The notes: generated from the letters alone by a model not told the origin. Counted from the stretch's first letter, positions 1 to 9,389 are shown. The stretch: DNA of 64,000 bases from Pseudorhodobacter wandonensis (GCF_001202035.1 NZ_LGHT01000032.1:19961-83960); one strand, 5' to 3'. Translations and numbers: made by a program.

Positions 1-121
1 CGGCGTCCAACACAAATACCGGCACCACAGGCCGCCCTGACGCCACCGCCTGCGCCAGCATCGGGTTATCCCCAAGGCGCAAATCCCGCCGTATCCAAAC
101 TATCAAAGGGCTATCTGTCAT
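1..121 (-). CDS. phrB: Deoxyribodipyrimidine photolyase, N-terminal part (runs off the window)
   Basis: The minus strand from an ATG at 121 reads MTDSPLIVWIRRDLRLGDNP and continues open for 40 codons to the window edge. The WIRRDLRLGDNP stretch, followed by a PVVPVFVLD strand, is the hallmark start of the DNA photolyase/cryptochrome alpha/beta domain. Such flavoenzymes split cyclobutane pyrimidine dimers using blue light. Only about a tenth of the protein is present, so photolyase cannot be told from a cryptochrome-like relative. The next gene upstream on this strand ends at 268, and a GC-rich repeat lies between them. Confidence 0.85.
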   Translation of the reverse strand, partial: MTDSPLIVWIRRDLRLGDNPMLAQAVASGRPVVPVFVLDA

Positions 122-194
122 AGGCTCCACTCAAAACCACTTGTTCCCTATACGCCGCCACGCAACCAACAGATCACCTTACCCCATCATCTAT

Positions 195-262
195 CCAAAA
201 ATATCCTCGGGGGGGAAGGGTTTGCCCCGCAAACCCTGTTGGGGGGCAGACAGCCCCCCTTC
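195..262. repeat. GC-rich intergenic hairpin repeat, copy 1
   Basis: Just beyond the stop of the aminotransferase-like gene the sequence holds AAATATCCTCGGGGGG followed by nested inverted repeats (GGGTTTGCCCCGCAAACCC and GGGGGGCAGACAGCCCCCC). Similar blocks lie at 13698-13774 and 34312-34369. Read on the minus strand it is a hairpin followed by a CCCGAGGATATTTTT tail. I remember elements like this as common between genes in Rhodobacterales. It may act as a terminator or mRNA stabiliser. Confidence 0.6.
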
Positions 263-267
263 CGCCC

Positions 268-1500
268 TCACAAAACCGCGTCCAGCGCCGCAATCAATCG
301 CGCCACCTCGGCCGCGGTCGTGTAATGCACAAAGCTCAGCCGCAGCACACCCCGTTCAACATCCACGCCCATCGCCTCCAACGGCCGCACGGCATAGAAA
401 TCGCCGCCCCCCGCCATAATTCCATGCTTGGCCAACTCGGCCGCCACAGGCTCGGCCGCGCGGTCCAGTGCCACAGCCACCGTCGGGGCCCGCCGCGCCG
501 CATCACGCGGGCCGATCAGGCGCAGGTCATTGCGCGCGGCCAGATAGTCCAGCAAAGGCTGCAATATCCGCACCTCATGCGCCCGCATCAGATCATGCAC
601 CACGCGGTTACGCTCAAGCGGCCCCGCCACCCCATCCGGCACATGATGGGCATAAAGCGCATCGATATAATCGGCCATTCCCGCACAGGCCGCCACCTGC
701 GCATGGTCCGGCCCCGCCGACGTAAAGCGCTTATACAGGCTGCCCGCATTGAAATAATGGCATTGCGCTGGCAAAGCCTCGCCCACGGCGCGACGCAACA
801 CCATGATGCCTTGATGCGGACCATAGGTTTTATACGCCGAAAACAAATAGATATCCGCCCCCAGCGCGTTCATATCCGGAAAGCCATGCGGCGCATAACT
901 AACCCCGTCCACACAGGTAAAGGCGCCTGCATCCCGTGCAATCGCGCAAATCTCGGCCACGGGGTTCACCTCGGCCACCACGTTGGAACAATGCGGAAAG
1001 CACAGCATCCGCACCTTGCCATCCGCCAACAAACCGCGCAAAGCCGCCAGATCCAGATGCCCCGTTTGCGGATCAACCCGCCACTCTCTTACCTCAACCC
1101 CGTCTTCAGCCAGCCGCCGCCACACGCCCGAATTCGCCTCATGGTCCTGATTGGTCACAACAACAGCGCCGCCTTGCGTTGCAATCAACCGCCGCACCGC
1201 CTGCGCCAGAACATAGGTGTTCGCGCTGGTCGAAGGGCCAAAAGACACCTCGTCGCCCTCAACCCCCATCATCGCGGCCAGCCGCGCACGGGCCTCATCC
1301 ATCTCGGCCCCGCCCAGCTGTGACGCGGCATAGGGCGCATAGGGCTGCACCTTGCGATGCGTGTAAAACCGCGTCAGCCGGTCAATCACCTGCCCGCAAG
1401 TATAGGACCCGCCCGCATTCTCAAAAAACGCCTGCCCCGCCAACGCTTCGCTTTGAAACGCCGGAAACTGGCTGCGCACGAAATCGACATCTAATTCCAT
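268..1500 (-). CDS. Class V aminotransferase / cysteine desulfurase-like PLP enzyme
   Basis: A 410-residue fold type I PLP enzyme. The start chosen is MELDVDFVRSQF, because the open frame further upstream lacks family character. Visible landmarks are the N-terminal FFENAGGSY motif (substrate loop), an SFGPSTSANTY cofactor-binding stretch, the CVDGVSYAPHG aspartate region, and YLFSAYKTYGPHQG, whose Lys should form the Schiff base with PLP. The family includes SufS/CsdA-type desulfurases and other class V enzymes. The C-terminal catalytic-Cys loop of true desulfurases is not evident, so the substrate is unknown. It is transcribed divergently from the solute-binding protein at 1716; no sulfur-assembly genes are near. 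Confidence 0.8.
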   Translation of the reverse strand: MELDVDFVRSQFPAFQSEALAGQAFFENAGGSYTCGQVIDRLTRFYTHRKVQPYAPYAASQLGGAEMDEARARLAAMMGVEGDEVSFGPSTSANTYVLAQAVRRLIATQGGAVVVTNQDHEANSGVWRRLAEDGVEVREWRVDPQTGHLDLAALRGLLADGKVRMLCFPHCSNVVAEVNPVAEICAIARDAGAFTCVDGVSYAPHGFPDMNALGADIYLFSAYKTYGPHQGIMVLRRAVGEALPAQCHYFNAGSLYKRFTSAGPDHAQVAACAGMADYIDALYAHHVPDGVAGPLERNRVVHDLMRAHEVRILQPLLDYLAARNDLRLIGPRDAARRAPTVAVALDRAAEPVAAELAKHGIMAGGGDFYAVRPLEAMGVDVERGVLRLSFVHYTTAAEVARLIAALDAVL

Positions 1501-1715
1501 AAATCCCCGCAAAAACAACTGTCGCGCACCCACCGCGCAAACATATCTGGCAGACCTTAGCCATAAACGACGCCCCCGCAACCCGCCATTCGATCCGATT
1601 TGACGCAGGAAAAGCCGCTTTTCCCCCTTGAGCCGTTCGCCGCAACCGCCTAGCCTTTGCTGGTCAAGGGCTTCGTGCCCCAACACAAAAAATGACCCAA
1701 CAACAGAGGTTACCA

Positions 1716-2771
1716 ATGCAAACCAAAAACAAACTGCTGATCGGCGCCGCTTTCGCGCTTGCCTTGCCCTTTGCCCAGGCCCATGCCGCCGACCCGGACC
1801 TGATCGTCTTTGACTGGGCCGGCTTTGAAGATGCCAACCTTATCAAACCCTATGTCGAAAAATACGGCCAATTGCCCACCTATGCGTTTTTCGGTGATGA
1901 TGACGAAGCCTTCCAAAAGGTCGCGTCAGGCTTCAAGGCCGATGTGGCACACCCTTGCTCGCAGATGGTGTCAAAATACCGCGATGCTGGTTTGATCGAA
2001 CCATGGGACGTGTCGCGCATCCCCAATTTCGGCGAAATCGCCCCGCGCTTCCTGAAATCCAAGATTTTCAGCGATGACACCGGCGTTTGGTACATCCCTA
2101 CCGATTACGCCTATACCGCCATCGCCTATAACACCAAGGATGTGCCCGCCGAAGATGTGGCCTCGCTTGATGTGTTCCTGAACCCGAAATACGCAGGCCG
2201 CATCTCGCTGCCAGATAACACCGATGATATCTGGTCGCTGGCGCTGCTGGCCACCGGCGTAAGCGACTGGACCGACATAACCGAAGACCAGTTCCAAGCC
2301 GCCGCCAAATGGCTGCGTCAGGCCCATGAAAACGTCGTCGCCTATTGGGCCGACCCGTCCGAGCTGTCGCAGCTGATGGCCGGCGGTCAGGTTCAGGTAG
2401 CATGGTCATGGAATGATTCGATTGCCCTGATGCGCGAAGAGGGATTCCCCGTTGGGTTCCAACGTCAGGCCAAAGAGGGTGCTGCATCTTGGTTCTGCGG
2501 CTATGTGAACTTCAAGGATGCACCGGGTTCCGAAGACAAGGCCTATGATTTCATCAATGCCTGGCTCGACCACGGTTCGGCCCGCGGTTTGCTTGACGGG
2601 TTCGGCTACGCCCACACCAACGACAAAGCGATGGCTGAAATTCCGACCGAAGATCTGGTTGCCGCCGATGTAAGCCCGATCGACACCACATTGCTGGCGC
2701 AAACGCCAATCAACAGCCAGATGCGTGACCGGATGTTGGAAGAGTTTGAGAAAATCAAAGCAGGGTTCTAA
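1716..2771 (+). CDS. Periplasmic substrate-binding protein, polyamine (PotD-like) type
   Basis: 351 residues beginning MQTKNKLLIG. A cleavable signal peptide (hydrophobic AAFALALPFAQAHA, cut near residue 23) precedes a mature region starting DPDLIVFDWAGFED. The FDWAGFEDANLIKPYVEKYG start and the AYFADPSEL-like 'AYWADPSELSQLMAGGQ' segment fit the spermidine/putrescine-type solute-binding family, which bring ligands to an ABC importer. The ATG at 1716 follows an AGAGG ribosome site; an upstream in-frame ATG at 1692 would spoil the signal peptide. A terminator follows directly, and no permease or ATPase gene is adjacent, so this is an orphan component in this window. The ligand is inferred from family only. 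Confidence 0.8.
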   Translation: MQTKNKLLIGAAFALALPFAQAHAADPDLIVFDWAGFEDANLIKPYVEKYGQLPTYAFFGDDDEAFQKVASGFKADVAHPCSQMVSKYRDAGLIEPWDVSRIPNFGEIAPRFLKSKIFSDDTGVWYIPTDYAYTAIAYNTKDVPAEDVASLDVFLNPKYAGRISLPDNTDDIWSLALLATGVSDWTDITEDQFQAAAKWLRQAHENVVAYWADPSELSQLMAGGQVQVAWSWNDSIALMREEGFPVGFQRQAKEGAASWFCGYVNFKDAPGSEDKAYDFINAWLDHGSARGLLDGFGYAHTNDKAMAEIPTEDLVAADVSPIDTTLLAQTPINSQMRDRMLEEFEKIKAGF

Positions 2772-2790
2772 GCTAACCTAACCTAAACCT

Positions 2791-2823
2791 AGGCCCGCCT
2801 CGTTTGCTCTGGGCGGGCCTTTT
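2791..2823 (+). terminator. Rho-independent terminator after the solute-binding gene
   Basis: A 9-bp stem AGGCCCGCC / GGCGGGCCT with a 12-base loop, followed by TTTGC, starts 20 bases after the stop codon of the gene ending at 2771. It isolates that gene as a single transcription unit. Confidence 0.75.
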
Positions 2824-2842
2824 GCTGGAATGGTTTTGCGTG

Positions 2843-2998
2843 TCAGCCCATAAAGGCCCACATGCCGCCCAGAATAACCACCAGATAGAAAATCATATTA
2901 AACATTGACCGGATCAGCCCCGCATCTGATGTAGGGTCAACGCCAAGGCGCTCGCACATCTTGGTGCCAGGCCAGAGTATCACGTCAGCAATTTTCAT
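2843..2998 (-). CDS. Small single-pass membrane protein of unknown function
   Basis: 51 residues starting MKIADVILWPGTKMCERLGV. The ATG at 2998 is preceded by GGGGAAA at good spacing, which favours it over the upstream in-frame ATGs. The last 20 residues (MIFYLVVILGGMWAFMG) form one hydrophobic segment, so the N-terminal amphipathic part probably lies in the cytoplasm. I do not recognise a named family. It sits alone between the solute-binding gene's terminator and the 3' end of the peptide importer operon, on the same strand as the latter but downstream of it. Confidence 0.5.
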   Translation of the reverse strand: MKIADVILWPGTKMCERLGVDPTSDAGLIRSMFNMIFYLVVILGGMWAFMG

Positions 2999-3077
2999 AG
3001 CGTTTCCCCAATAGGTATTTTTCATACCCATTTTGGCACATTTCAATTGGCATTACAAATACCAATTAAAGCCAACC

Positions 3078-4082
3078 CTACCCCGCAGGCACGGCCAGCA
3101 ATTCGCGCCAGCGATGGCACGAAACCGAATGCCCGTCGCCGGGGTTTTCCAGCGTCGGTTCCTCGACACGGCATCGGTCAATCACATTCGGGCAGCGTGT
3201 ATGAAACTTGCACCCCGGCGGCTGGTTGGTCGGTGACGGAATTTCCCCCGTCAGCTTTTGCCCGCCCCGGCGATCATCGGGGTCAAGCGACGGAATGGCC
3301 GAAAACAGCGCCTTGGTATAGGGATGGCGCGGCGCCTTGAACAAGGTGCGCGTCGGCGCAGTTTCCACCAAGCGGCCCAGATACATCACCGCCAGATGGT
3401 CACAGGTATGCGCCACAACCGACAAATCATGGCTGATAAACAAAAACGTCAGCCCCATTTCGCGCTGAATATCCTTTAGCAAATTCAATACATCGGCCTG
3501 AATTGACACATCCAGCGCTGCCACAGACTCGTCCGCCACAATAAAGTTCGGCCGTGAAACCAGCGCCCGCGCGATCGAAATCCGCTGCCGCTGCCCGCCC
3601 GAAAACGCATGTGGGAAACGCCGCAGATGCTCAAGGTTCAACCGGCATTTCGCGGCAATCTCGCGCACACGGGCATCGGTTTCCTCGCGCGATTTGGTCA
3701 GGCCCATCACCTCTAGCGGCTCGGCAATGATATCGCGTACCGTCATGCGCGGCGAAAGCGCGGCATAGGGGTCTTGGAAAATCAGCTGCGCCCGTTTGCG
3801 GTAATCTTTCAACGCAGGGCCGGTCAGCGTGCCAAGGTCATAGCTCACCTCATCATCATTATAGGCCGCATGCCCCCCCGTGATCGGCACCGCCTTTAGA
3901 AACGCCCGCCCCAACGTGGTTTTACCCGAGCCAGACTCGCCCACCAGCCCGAAAAACGAACCCTTCTCGATATCCAGACTTACATTATCCACCGCCTTCA
4001 GAATGCTTTTGCTAAACATCCCCGAGCCGATCTTGAACCCGACCGACAGGCCCCGCGCAGAAATCAACGGCTTCTCGCTCAT
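3078..4082 (-). CDS. Oligopeptide/dipeptide ABC importer, second ATPase (OppF/DppF type)
   Basis: 334 residues. Walker A GLVGESGSGKTTLGRA (about residues 47-62), signature FSGGQRQRISIARAL, Walker B NFIVADESVAALD, and the His-loop FISHDLSVVAH are all intact. The C-terminal extension with PPGCKFHTRCPNVIDRC is the peptide-importer oligo_HPY cap, which in relatives carries an iron-sulfur cluster. It pairs with the ATPase encoded just upstream, whose last codons overlap this start by four bases (ATGA), so translation is probably coupled. It is the last gene of a five-gene operon running from 9389. The substrate, peptide or otherwise, is inferred from family. Confidence 0.9.
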   Translation of the reverse strand: MSEKPLISARGLSVGFKIGSGMFSKSILKAVDNVSLDIEKGSFFGLVGESGSGKTTLGRAFLKAVPITGGHAAYNDDEVSYDLGTLTGPALKDYRKRAQLIFQDPYAALSPRMTVRDIIAEPLEVMGLTKSREETDARVREIAAKCRLNLEHLRRFPHAFSGGQRQRISIARALVSRPNFIVADESVAALDVSIQADVLNLLKDIQREMGLTFLFISHDLSVVAHTCDHLAVMYLGRLVETAPTRTLFKAPRHPYTKALFSAIPSLDPDDRRGGQKLTGEIPSPTNQPPGCKFHTRCPNVIDRCRVEEPTLENPGDGHSVSCHRWRELLAVPAG

Positions 4083-5077
4083 GCTTTGCCCCCTTCGGAA
4101 TACAGATGGCAGGCCACAGAATGGTTGGCATCAAGCTGCACGCGCTGGGGCAGTTTCGCCTTGCACACGTCACCAATAATCTGCGGGCAACGGGTATGAA
4201 ACACACAGCCCGGCGGCCGTTCCAGCGGCGACGGAATATCGCCCGCCACCGGCGTCAAAGGCGCATCCAGATCATCCAGTTTCGGCAAAGCCGCCAGCAG
4301 CCCTTGGGTGTAAGGGTGCTTGGCATGACGGATCACATCGCGCACCGGCCCCGTTTCAATCACCTTGCCCAGATACATCACCGAAACCTTATCGGCAGTC
4401 TGCGCAATCACCCCCAGATCATGGGTAATGAACAAGATGCCCATGTGAAACTCGGCCACCAAATCCTTCATCAAATCAATAACCTGCGCCTGAATCGTCA
4501 CATCCAGCGCAGTCGTCGGTTCATCCGCAATCAAAAGGCTTGGCTTGGTTGAAAGCGCCATCGCGATCATCGCCCGCTGCCGCATCCCGCCCGACAGTTC
4601 AAACGCGTATTGGTCAAACCGTTTACTGGGGTCCGAAATCCCCACGCGGTCCAGCATCTCGATCGAAATCTCTTTCGCCCGCGCTTTGGTCATATCGCCA
4701 TGAATAAGCAGCTGTTCAACCATCTGGCTGCCGATGGTGATCGCAGGTGCAAAACTCGCCATAGGCTCTTGAAAAATCATCGAAATCGCGCCGCCACGGG
4801 CGACCTTCAGCTCTTTGGCCGTGCGCAGTTTCAACACATCGACAACGCCCGCATCGGTATGCAACAAGATCTTGCTTTCAGGCGCGTATACCGCGTTCTT
4901 GGCATTCAAATGCATCAAGGCCTTGGCCGTTACCGATTTGCCAGACCCGGACTCGCCCACCAGCCCCATCACCTCGCCTTTGTCGATGGTAAAGCTCACA
5001 TCATCCACCGCCGTAATCAGCCCCTCATCGGTGCGAAATTTCAGCGTCAGGTTTTGAACGTCAATCAGCACAGTCAT
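4079..5077 (-). CDS. Oligopeptide/dipeptide ABC importer, first ATPase (OppD/DppD type)
   Basis: 332 residues. Walker A GLVGESGSGKSVTAKAL, Q-loop MIFQEPMASFAP, signature LSGGMRQRAMIAMALS, Walker B LLIADEPTTALD and switch His FITHDLGVIAQ are all present. The C-terminal PPGCVFHTRCPQ segment is the oligo_HPY cap. It overlaps both neighbours by four bases, the permease gene upstream and the second ATPase downstream, which is the usual tight packing of opp/dpp operons. The protein energises import at the inner face of the membrane as a heterodimer with its neighbour. Confidence 0.9.
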   Translation of the reverse strand: MTVLIDVQNLTLKFRTDEGLITAVDDVSFTIDKGEVMGLVGESGSGKSVTAKALMHLNAKNAVYAPESKILLHTDAGVVDVLKLRTAKELKVARGGAISMIFQEPMASFAPAITIGSQMVEQLLIHGDMTKARAKEISIEMLDRVGISDPSKRFDQYAFELSGGMRQRAMIAMALSTKPSLLIADEPTTALDVTIQAQVIDLMKDLVAEFHMGILFITHDLGVIAQTADKVSVMYLGKVIETGPVRDVIRHAKHPYTQGLLAALPKLDDLDAPLTPVAGDIPSPLERPPGCVFHTRCPQIIGDVCKAKLPQRVQLDANHSVACHLYSEGGKA

Positions 5078-6261
5078 TTCTTGCTATCCGAATAAGGGTC
5101 TGCAGCATCACGCAGGCCGTCACCCACGAAAACAAAGGCCAGAACAAGGGCGACGAAAAACAGAACAGGGATGAAATACCATTGATAATTCAGCAAAACA
5201 TCCGCTTTGGATACGTTCTGCATCATCGCGCCAAGGCTGTTTACGGGGTCTTTCAACCCCAGCCCGATAAACGACAGCGCCGTTTCCGACCGCACCATAT
5301 AAGGAAACGAAATCATCAGATCGACGATGATATAGCTGGTGAAACTGGGCAACAAATGCCGCCGGATAATGTGGCTGCTCGACGCCCCGCACAGCTCGGC
5401 CGCCAGCACATATTCCTGCGACCGCTCGGTCAGCAAATGCGTCCGGATACGCCGCGCGAGGGTGGGCCAGCCAATCAGGCCAAGGATGATCGAGATAAAG
5501 AAGAAACGCGCCTCGGATGACCATTCGGGCGGCAAAAACGCGGCCATCGCCATGAACAGCGGTATCTGCGGCACCGTTCGGATTGCATCGGTAATCATCT
5601 GCAAAACGCTATCCAACCAGCCGCCGAAATACCCTGCCACCCCGCCAATCGCCAGCGCCAGCACGAATGAAATCAGCACCCCCAGCGTCCCGACCGCAAG
5701 CGAGGTCCAGATCGCGTGCAGCGTGCGGCTGAAAATATCCTTGCCACTGGCATCGGTGCCAAAAAGATGGATCTTACCGCCCTCAACCCCGAACAAATGG
5801 ATATTCGACCGGATCAACGCCACATCAACATTCAGCCCGAAGCTCCTGAGATCTAACCCGAAAAGCGAATATTCCCAGTCGCGGGTAAAGAACTGCATAT
5901 ACAGCCGATGCTCGCGGTTTTCCTTGACCACCCAGCGGAAATTCGTCGCCATAGACCGTTCGCGCTCGTTTGCGTAAATGAACGGCCGCAAGGAAAACCC
6001 GTTCTCATCCCACATTTTCGGCAATTGCGGCGCGCCGTTTTCATACTGGTCATCCCGCCCCGCAATCGTCGGGTCATAGGGCGACAGGAACGGCGCAAAC
6101 AGGCCCATCATAATCATGATAATCAGCGCCCAGGCCGCGATCATCGCCGTGCGGTTCGATTTGAACCGCGCCATGATCAACTGGCCTTGGCCTGCGGTAA
6201 AATAGGCCTCTTTGGCCTTTTGGTCGATATCGGGTGCGGTTGCGGTTTTGCGCCAAAACAT
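5074..6261 (-). CDS. Peptide-type ABC importer permease (OppC/DppC type)
   Basis: 395 residues, longer than the usual 280-300 because a periplasmic insert of roughly 100 residues (about 60-165) lies between the first membrane segment (MIAAWALIIMIMMGLFAPFL) and the permease core. The core has the binding-protein-dependent transport EAA-like loop EYVLAAELCGASSSHIIRRHLLP and ends FVFVGDGLRDAADPYSDSKK, typical of OppC. An elongated OppC with this insert is known for a subfamily whose binding proteins are also unusually long, as here. It overlaps the ATPase gene downstream by four bases and follows the partner permease with a 4-base gap. Confidence 0.88.
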   Translation of the reverse strand: MFWRKTATAPDIDQKAKEAYFTAGQGQLIMARFKSNRTAMIAAWALIIMIMMGLFAPFLSPYDPTIAGRDDQYENGAPQLPKMWDENGFSLRPFIYANERERSMATNFRWVVKENREHRLYMQFFTRDWEYSLFGLDLRSFGLNVDVALIRSNIHLFGVEGGKIHLFGTDASGKDIFSRTLHAIWTSLAVGTLGVLISFVLALAIGGVAGYFGGWLDSVLQMITDAIRTVPQIPLFMAMAAFLPPEWSSEARFFFISIILGLIGWPTLARRIRTHLLTERSQEYVLAAELCGASSSHIIRRHLLPSFTSYIIVDLMISFPYMVRSETALSFIGLGLKDPVNSLGAMMQNVSKADVLLNYQWYFIPVLFFVALVLAFVFVGDGLRDAADPYSDSKK

Positions 6262-6265
6262 ACGT

Positions 6266-7264
6266 CTATCCTATCAGCCCGCGACGCACGCGCGGATCAA
6301 TCAGGGCCAGCAAAATATCGGTCACGAAGTTCAGCGCAACGATACTGGCGGTAAGAAGGAAAATAATCGCGCCGGCAAGCTGCTGATCGTTTGATCGCGC
6401 AAGGCTGTCAAACAACAGGGCGCCCGCCTCGGTCAGCGTCAAGATCAGCGCGACAATCGGCAACTCATTGAAAATCCTGTTTAAATCAAACCCGAGCGAG
6501 TTGATCACAGGCCCCAAAGAATGCTTGGCCGGATAGCGCCACAACAACCGCGAGCCGGAAACACCCCGCGCCGAGGCGGCAGTGACATAGAGCTTGCCAA
6601 TCTCATCCAGCATCAAGGCCCGCACGGTTTGCAGCGCAAAGGCCGTGGCCGACCAGCCCAGAATAAATACCGGCAGCCACGCGCGCGACAGGAAATCGCC
6701 GAACTTGGCCCAAGACCAAGCCGCATCTCGATATTCCTTTGAAAACAAGCCAGTAAGGCTGTCACCGAAATACACCGTGGAAATCAGCATGATAATCAGC
6801 GCCAGCAAGAAATTCGGCAGCGCAAGGCCCAGATAGCTGACAAATCGCAAGGAATTGTTGGCAATCGGGCTGGTCGAGCTTGATGATATAATCCCGATCG
6901 GCACCGCGATCGCATAAGACAAGATCAGCGCCGCCATGCATATGCCCAAAGACACCCAGAACTTATCGGCCAAAAGCTGGTTGATGTTCAGCCGCAAAAT
7001 GCAACTGTCGCCAAATTCGCCATGCACAACAACGTCATAGACCCATGAGCCCCAGCGCGTTAGAAACGGCCGGTCCAGCCCCAGCCGCACCTTTTCCGCC
7101 TCGATATCGGCCAGTGAAATCTGCGACCCCGAGGTGTTCTTGAACGCCAGATACCGCTCGGCGCAGGTGCCCGGCACCAGTTCCATCAAGGTAAACACAA
7201 TCAGCGAAACGGTCAGCAAGGTGACGATGGCCAAAAAGGCACGGGTCAGCGCGAAACGAAGCAT
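6266..7264 (-). CDS. Peptide-type ABC importer permease (OppB/DppB type)
   Basis: 332 residues with an N-terminal membrane segment (FLAIVTLLTVSLIVFTLMEL) and five further hydrophobic stretches. The EAA loop reads KLYVTAASARGVSGSRLLWRY, and the protein ends ALIDPRVRRGLIG, the standard OppB tail. The usual PGDP motif after the first segment reads PGTCAERY with a Cys-containing stretch. It forms the membrane channel together with the permease encoded next. An 85-bp gap separates it from the binding-protein gene. Confidence 0.88.
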   Translation of the reverse strand: MLRFALTRAFLAIVTLLTVSLIVFTLMELVPGTCAERYLAFKNTSGSQISLADIEAEKVRLGLDRPFLTRWGSWVYDVVVHGEFGDSCILRLNINQLLADKFWVSLGICMAALILSYAIAVPIGIISSSSTSPIANNSLRFVSYLGLALPNFLLALIIMLISTVYFGDSLTGLFSKEYRDAAWSWAKFGDFLSRAWLPVFILGWSATAFALQTVRALMLDEIGKLYVTAASARGVSGSRLLWRYPAKHSLGPVINSLGFDLNRIFNELPIVALILTLTEAGALLFDSLARSNDQQLAGAIIFLLTASIVALNFVTDILLALIDPRVRRGLIG

Positions 7265-7349
7265 AGGCGCGTCCTACAGACAAGGGCGGGAAAAGCAGCA
7301 GGCGCGAACGCCTGCCACCACTTTAAGAACAAGGGATAACGCCTTGATC

Positions 7350-9389
7350 TTATTGCTCAAGATACCATTGCGGACCACGGTACGGATAGGTGCGATAGTA
7401 TTCATAAGACGCGGTTTTGAACTCGGGGAAGTTCTTGACCTTGTTGTTCACATAGATCGGGTCCGGCGTCAGCGCGGTACCGATGAACAGCATGTTTTCA
7501 ACCATTGCAGCAACCATCCGGTTTGCAATCGCCTTGAACTCATCCGTGCCACTTGGTGTTGATTGCAAGGTGCTGATATCAGCCATCAGCGTCTTTACAT
7601 ATTCCGGCGGCTCAACACCGCTGGCGCCTTTGCTATCCACCCATTCAGCCCAGAGCATACCTGTGCGATGCGCAAAATAGTTTTCAAACGGCGGCACCCA
7701 CAGCTCGTTATTGCCAAGGATGATGCCCAACGGCTGGCCCTTTTCCCACAGGCCCACGTCCAGCTGGTTTGACGATTGCGCCGAGCGATACTCATCCGGC
7801 GTCACCTCTTTGACCGCCGATTTGATGCCGACATTGGCCCAATCCTGGCTGATCAGTTCAACCACCTGCCCGGCAATCCCTTGGGTGGCAAATTGCATGT
7901 TGATGACCAAAGGCGACCCATCCGGCAATTCGCGGAAGCCGTCACCGTCAACATCCTTCAGCCCCAGCTCGTCCAGCACCGCTTTGGCGGCGTCCGGATT
8001 ATATTCCATCCCAAAGGTTTTCCACTTTGGATCGATATATTCCGGCAGCGGTGAAAAGCCGGTGTATTGCTGCAACTGTCCTTGGCCAAAATAGGCCGTG
8101 CTGTTCAGGTTATCGCGGTTAATCGCTTCAGACATCGCAATACGGAACTTCACATCGCCAAAGACCGCACGCTTGGCCTCATCCGGATGCGTCACGTTGA
8201 ACGAAATCGTCTGCATCGCGATCTTGGGCTTCAGCTGAATGGTATAGCCGCCCTTCTCCTGATTTTCCAACAGCAGCGGTGCATCGGAAAGCTGCAAGCT
8301 TTGCGATTTGTAATCCACCTCGCCATTGACCAGCTTTAGCAAACGAACCTCTTGGTCATTGGCAAAAAGCTCATCCATTTCATTGATATAGGGCAATTGC
8401 TGGCCCGTTGTATCCACCATAAAGAAATAGGGGTTGGCCACGAAATGCCGCCCTTCGGTGGTCTCTTTCACCACGATATGGCTTTCCAGCGTTGGCGCGG
8501 CATCGCCCGGCATCTTGGCCACCAGATCGGGTGAGTTCAGCATTGGCGTCGCTGTATCCATCCAGTCCGAGTTACCGTAATAGGCGCGGATCACCGCATA
8601 GCCATTCTCAAACCCCAAAGATTGCGCCAGTTTATCGGCATCGGGGTTAATAGCGGGGTGGAACTGGCCAAGGAAATGCTTGGGCTGGAAGGCCTGTGCA
8701 AAATGCGTCGCGAAATGCGCCAAAAGGCCGGGTTTCGGTGCAGGCAGTTTGAACACGACCGTCACGTCATCGGGTGTTTCCACCGTCATACGCTCACCGC
8801 CGACAGTCACGTAATCCTTTGGTTTTTCGTTGATATTCGGGTCAAGCGCCAGATTATCATACCAGAACTTTACATCGGCCGAGGTAAAGGGCTGGCCGTC
8901 AGACCATTTATGCCCTTTGCGCAGGGTAAAGGTCAGTTGCGTAAAATCATCGTTCCACGCCCAGGATTTTGCGACGTTCGGCACGATGGTTTCAAGATCA
9001 TCCGAATAGCGTACAAGGTTCACATGCCGGATCGACATGAAATCCGATGTCCCCGCCTCGGTCGCGTTCGACAACGCGTCCAGCGTGCCACCATATTTGC
9101 CAGTCGATGCATAAGGCACCACCACCAGCGGCTCGGACGGCAGGCGGTCAGCTACAGCAGGCAAGGCAGGGTTGTTGCGAATTTTGCTGTTGAAATCGGC
9201 CATGCTCGGGTTTTCCGACAGCTCCATCGTGCAATTGGCAGCCGCTTGGAATTCAGCAAGGTCATATTGTTCGGGAAAAGCGCCGGGGGCAACGCCGCCC
9301 ATATCGGCGACCGAGATTGCAGGGCAGTTGGCGAGGGCTGCGAACGGTAGAATAAGCAGCGCAGCGCTGCTCAATAATAGGCGTTTCAT
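7350..9389 (-). CDS. Long periplasmic solute-binding protein of the peptide importer (SBP_bac_5 family)
   Basis: 679 residues, about 130 more than a typical DppA/OppA. A signal peptide (MKRLLLSSAALLILPFAALA) is followed by a roughly 80-residue pre-domain with two Cys, then the family core with FRKGHKWSDGQPFTSADVKF-like text (TLRKGHKWSDGQPFTSADV) and later MSEAINRDNLNSTAYFGQGQ. These bind peptides, or sometimes opines and sugars, in the periplasm and hand them to the permease. The ATG at 9389 follows AGGAGAGATC. As first gene of the operon it probably carries the promoter in the 250-bp gap upstream. The ligand cannot be read from sequence. Confidence 0.88.
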   Translation of the reverse strand: MKRLLLSSAALLILPFAALANCPAISVADMGGVAPGAFPEQYDLAEFQAAANCTMELSENPSMADFNSKIRNNPALPAVADRLPSEPLVVVPYASTGKYGGTLDALSNATEAGTSDFMSIRHVNLVRYSDDLETIVPNVAKSWAWNDDFTQLTFTLRKGHKWSDGQPFTSADVKFWYDNLALDPNINEKPKDYVTVGGERMTVETPDDVTVVFKLPAPKPGLLAHFATHFAQAFQPKHFLGQFHPAINPDADKLAQSLGFENGYAVIRAYYGNSDWMDTATPMLNSPDLVAKMPGDAAPTLESHIVVKETTEGRHFVANPYFFMVDTTGQQLPYINEMDELFANDQEVRLLKLVNGEVDYKSQSLQLSDAPLLLENQEKGGYTIQLKPKIAMQTISFNVTHPDEAKRAVFGDVKFRIAMSEAINRDNLNSTAYFGQGQLQQYTGFSPLPEYIDPKWKTFGMEYNPDAAKAVLDELGLKDVDGDGFRELPDGSPLVINMQFATQGIAGQVVELISQDWANVGIKSAVKEVTPDEYRSAQSSNQLDVGLWEKGQPLGIILGNNELWVPPFENYFAHRTGMLWAEWVDSKGASGVEPPEYVKTLMADISTLQSTPSGTDEFKAIANRMVAAMVENMLFIGTALTPDPIYVNNKVKNFPEFKTASYEYYRTYPYRGPQWYLEQ

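Noticed and set aside
325..1323. Long plus-strand open frame opposite the aminotransferase-like gene
   Set aside because: It is rich in His, Arg and Pro with no motif, and lies opposite a well-supported gene; typical shadow of GC-rich coding DNA.
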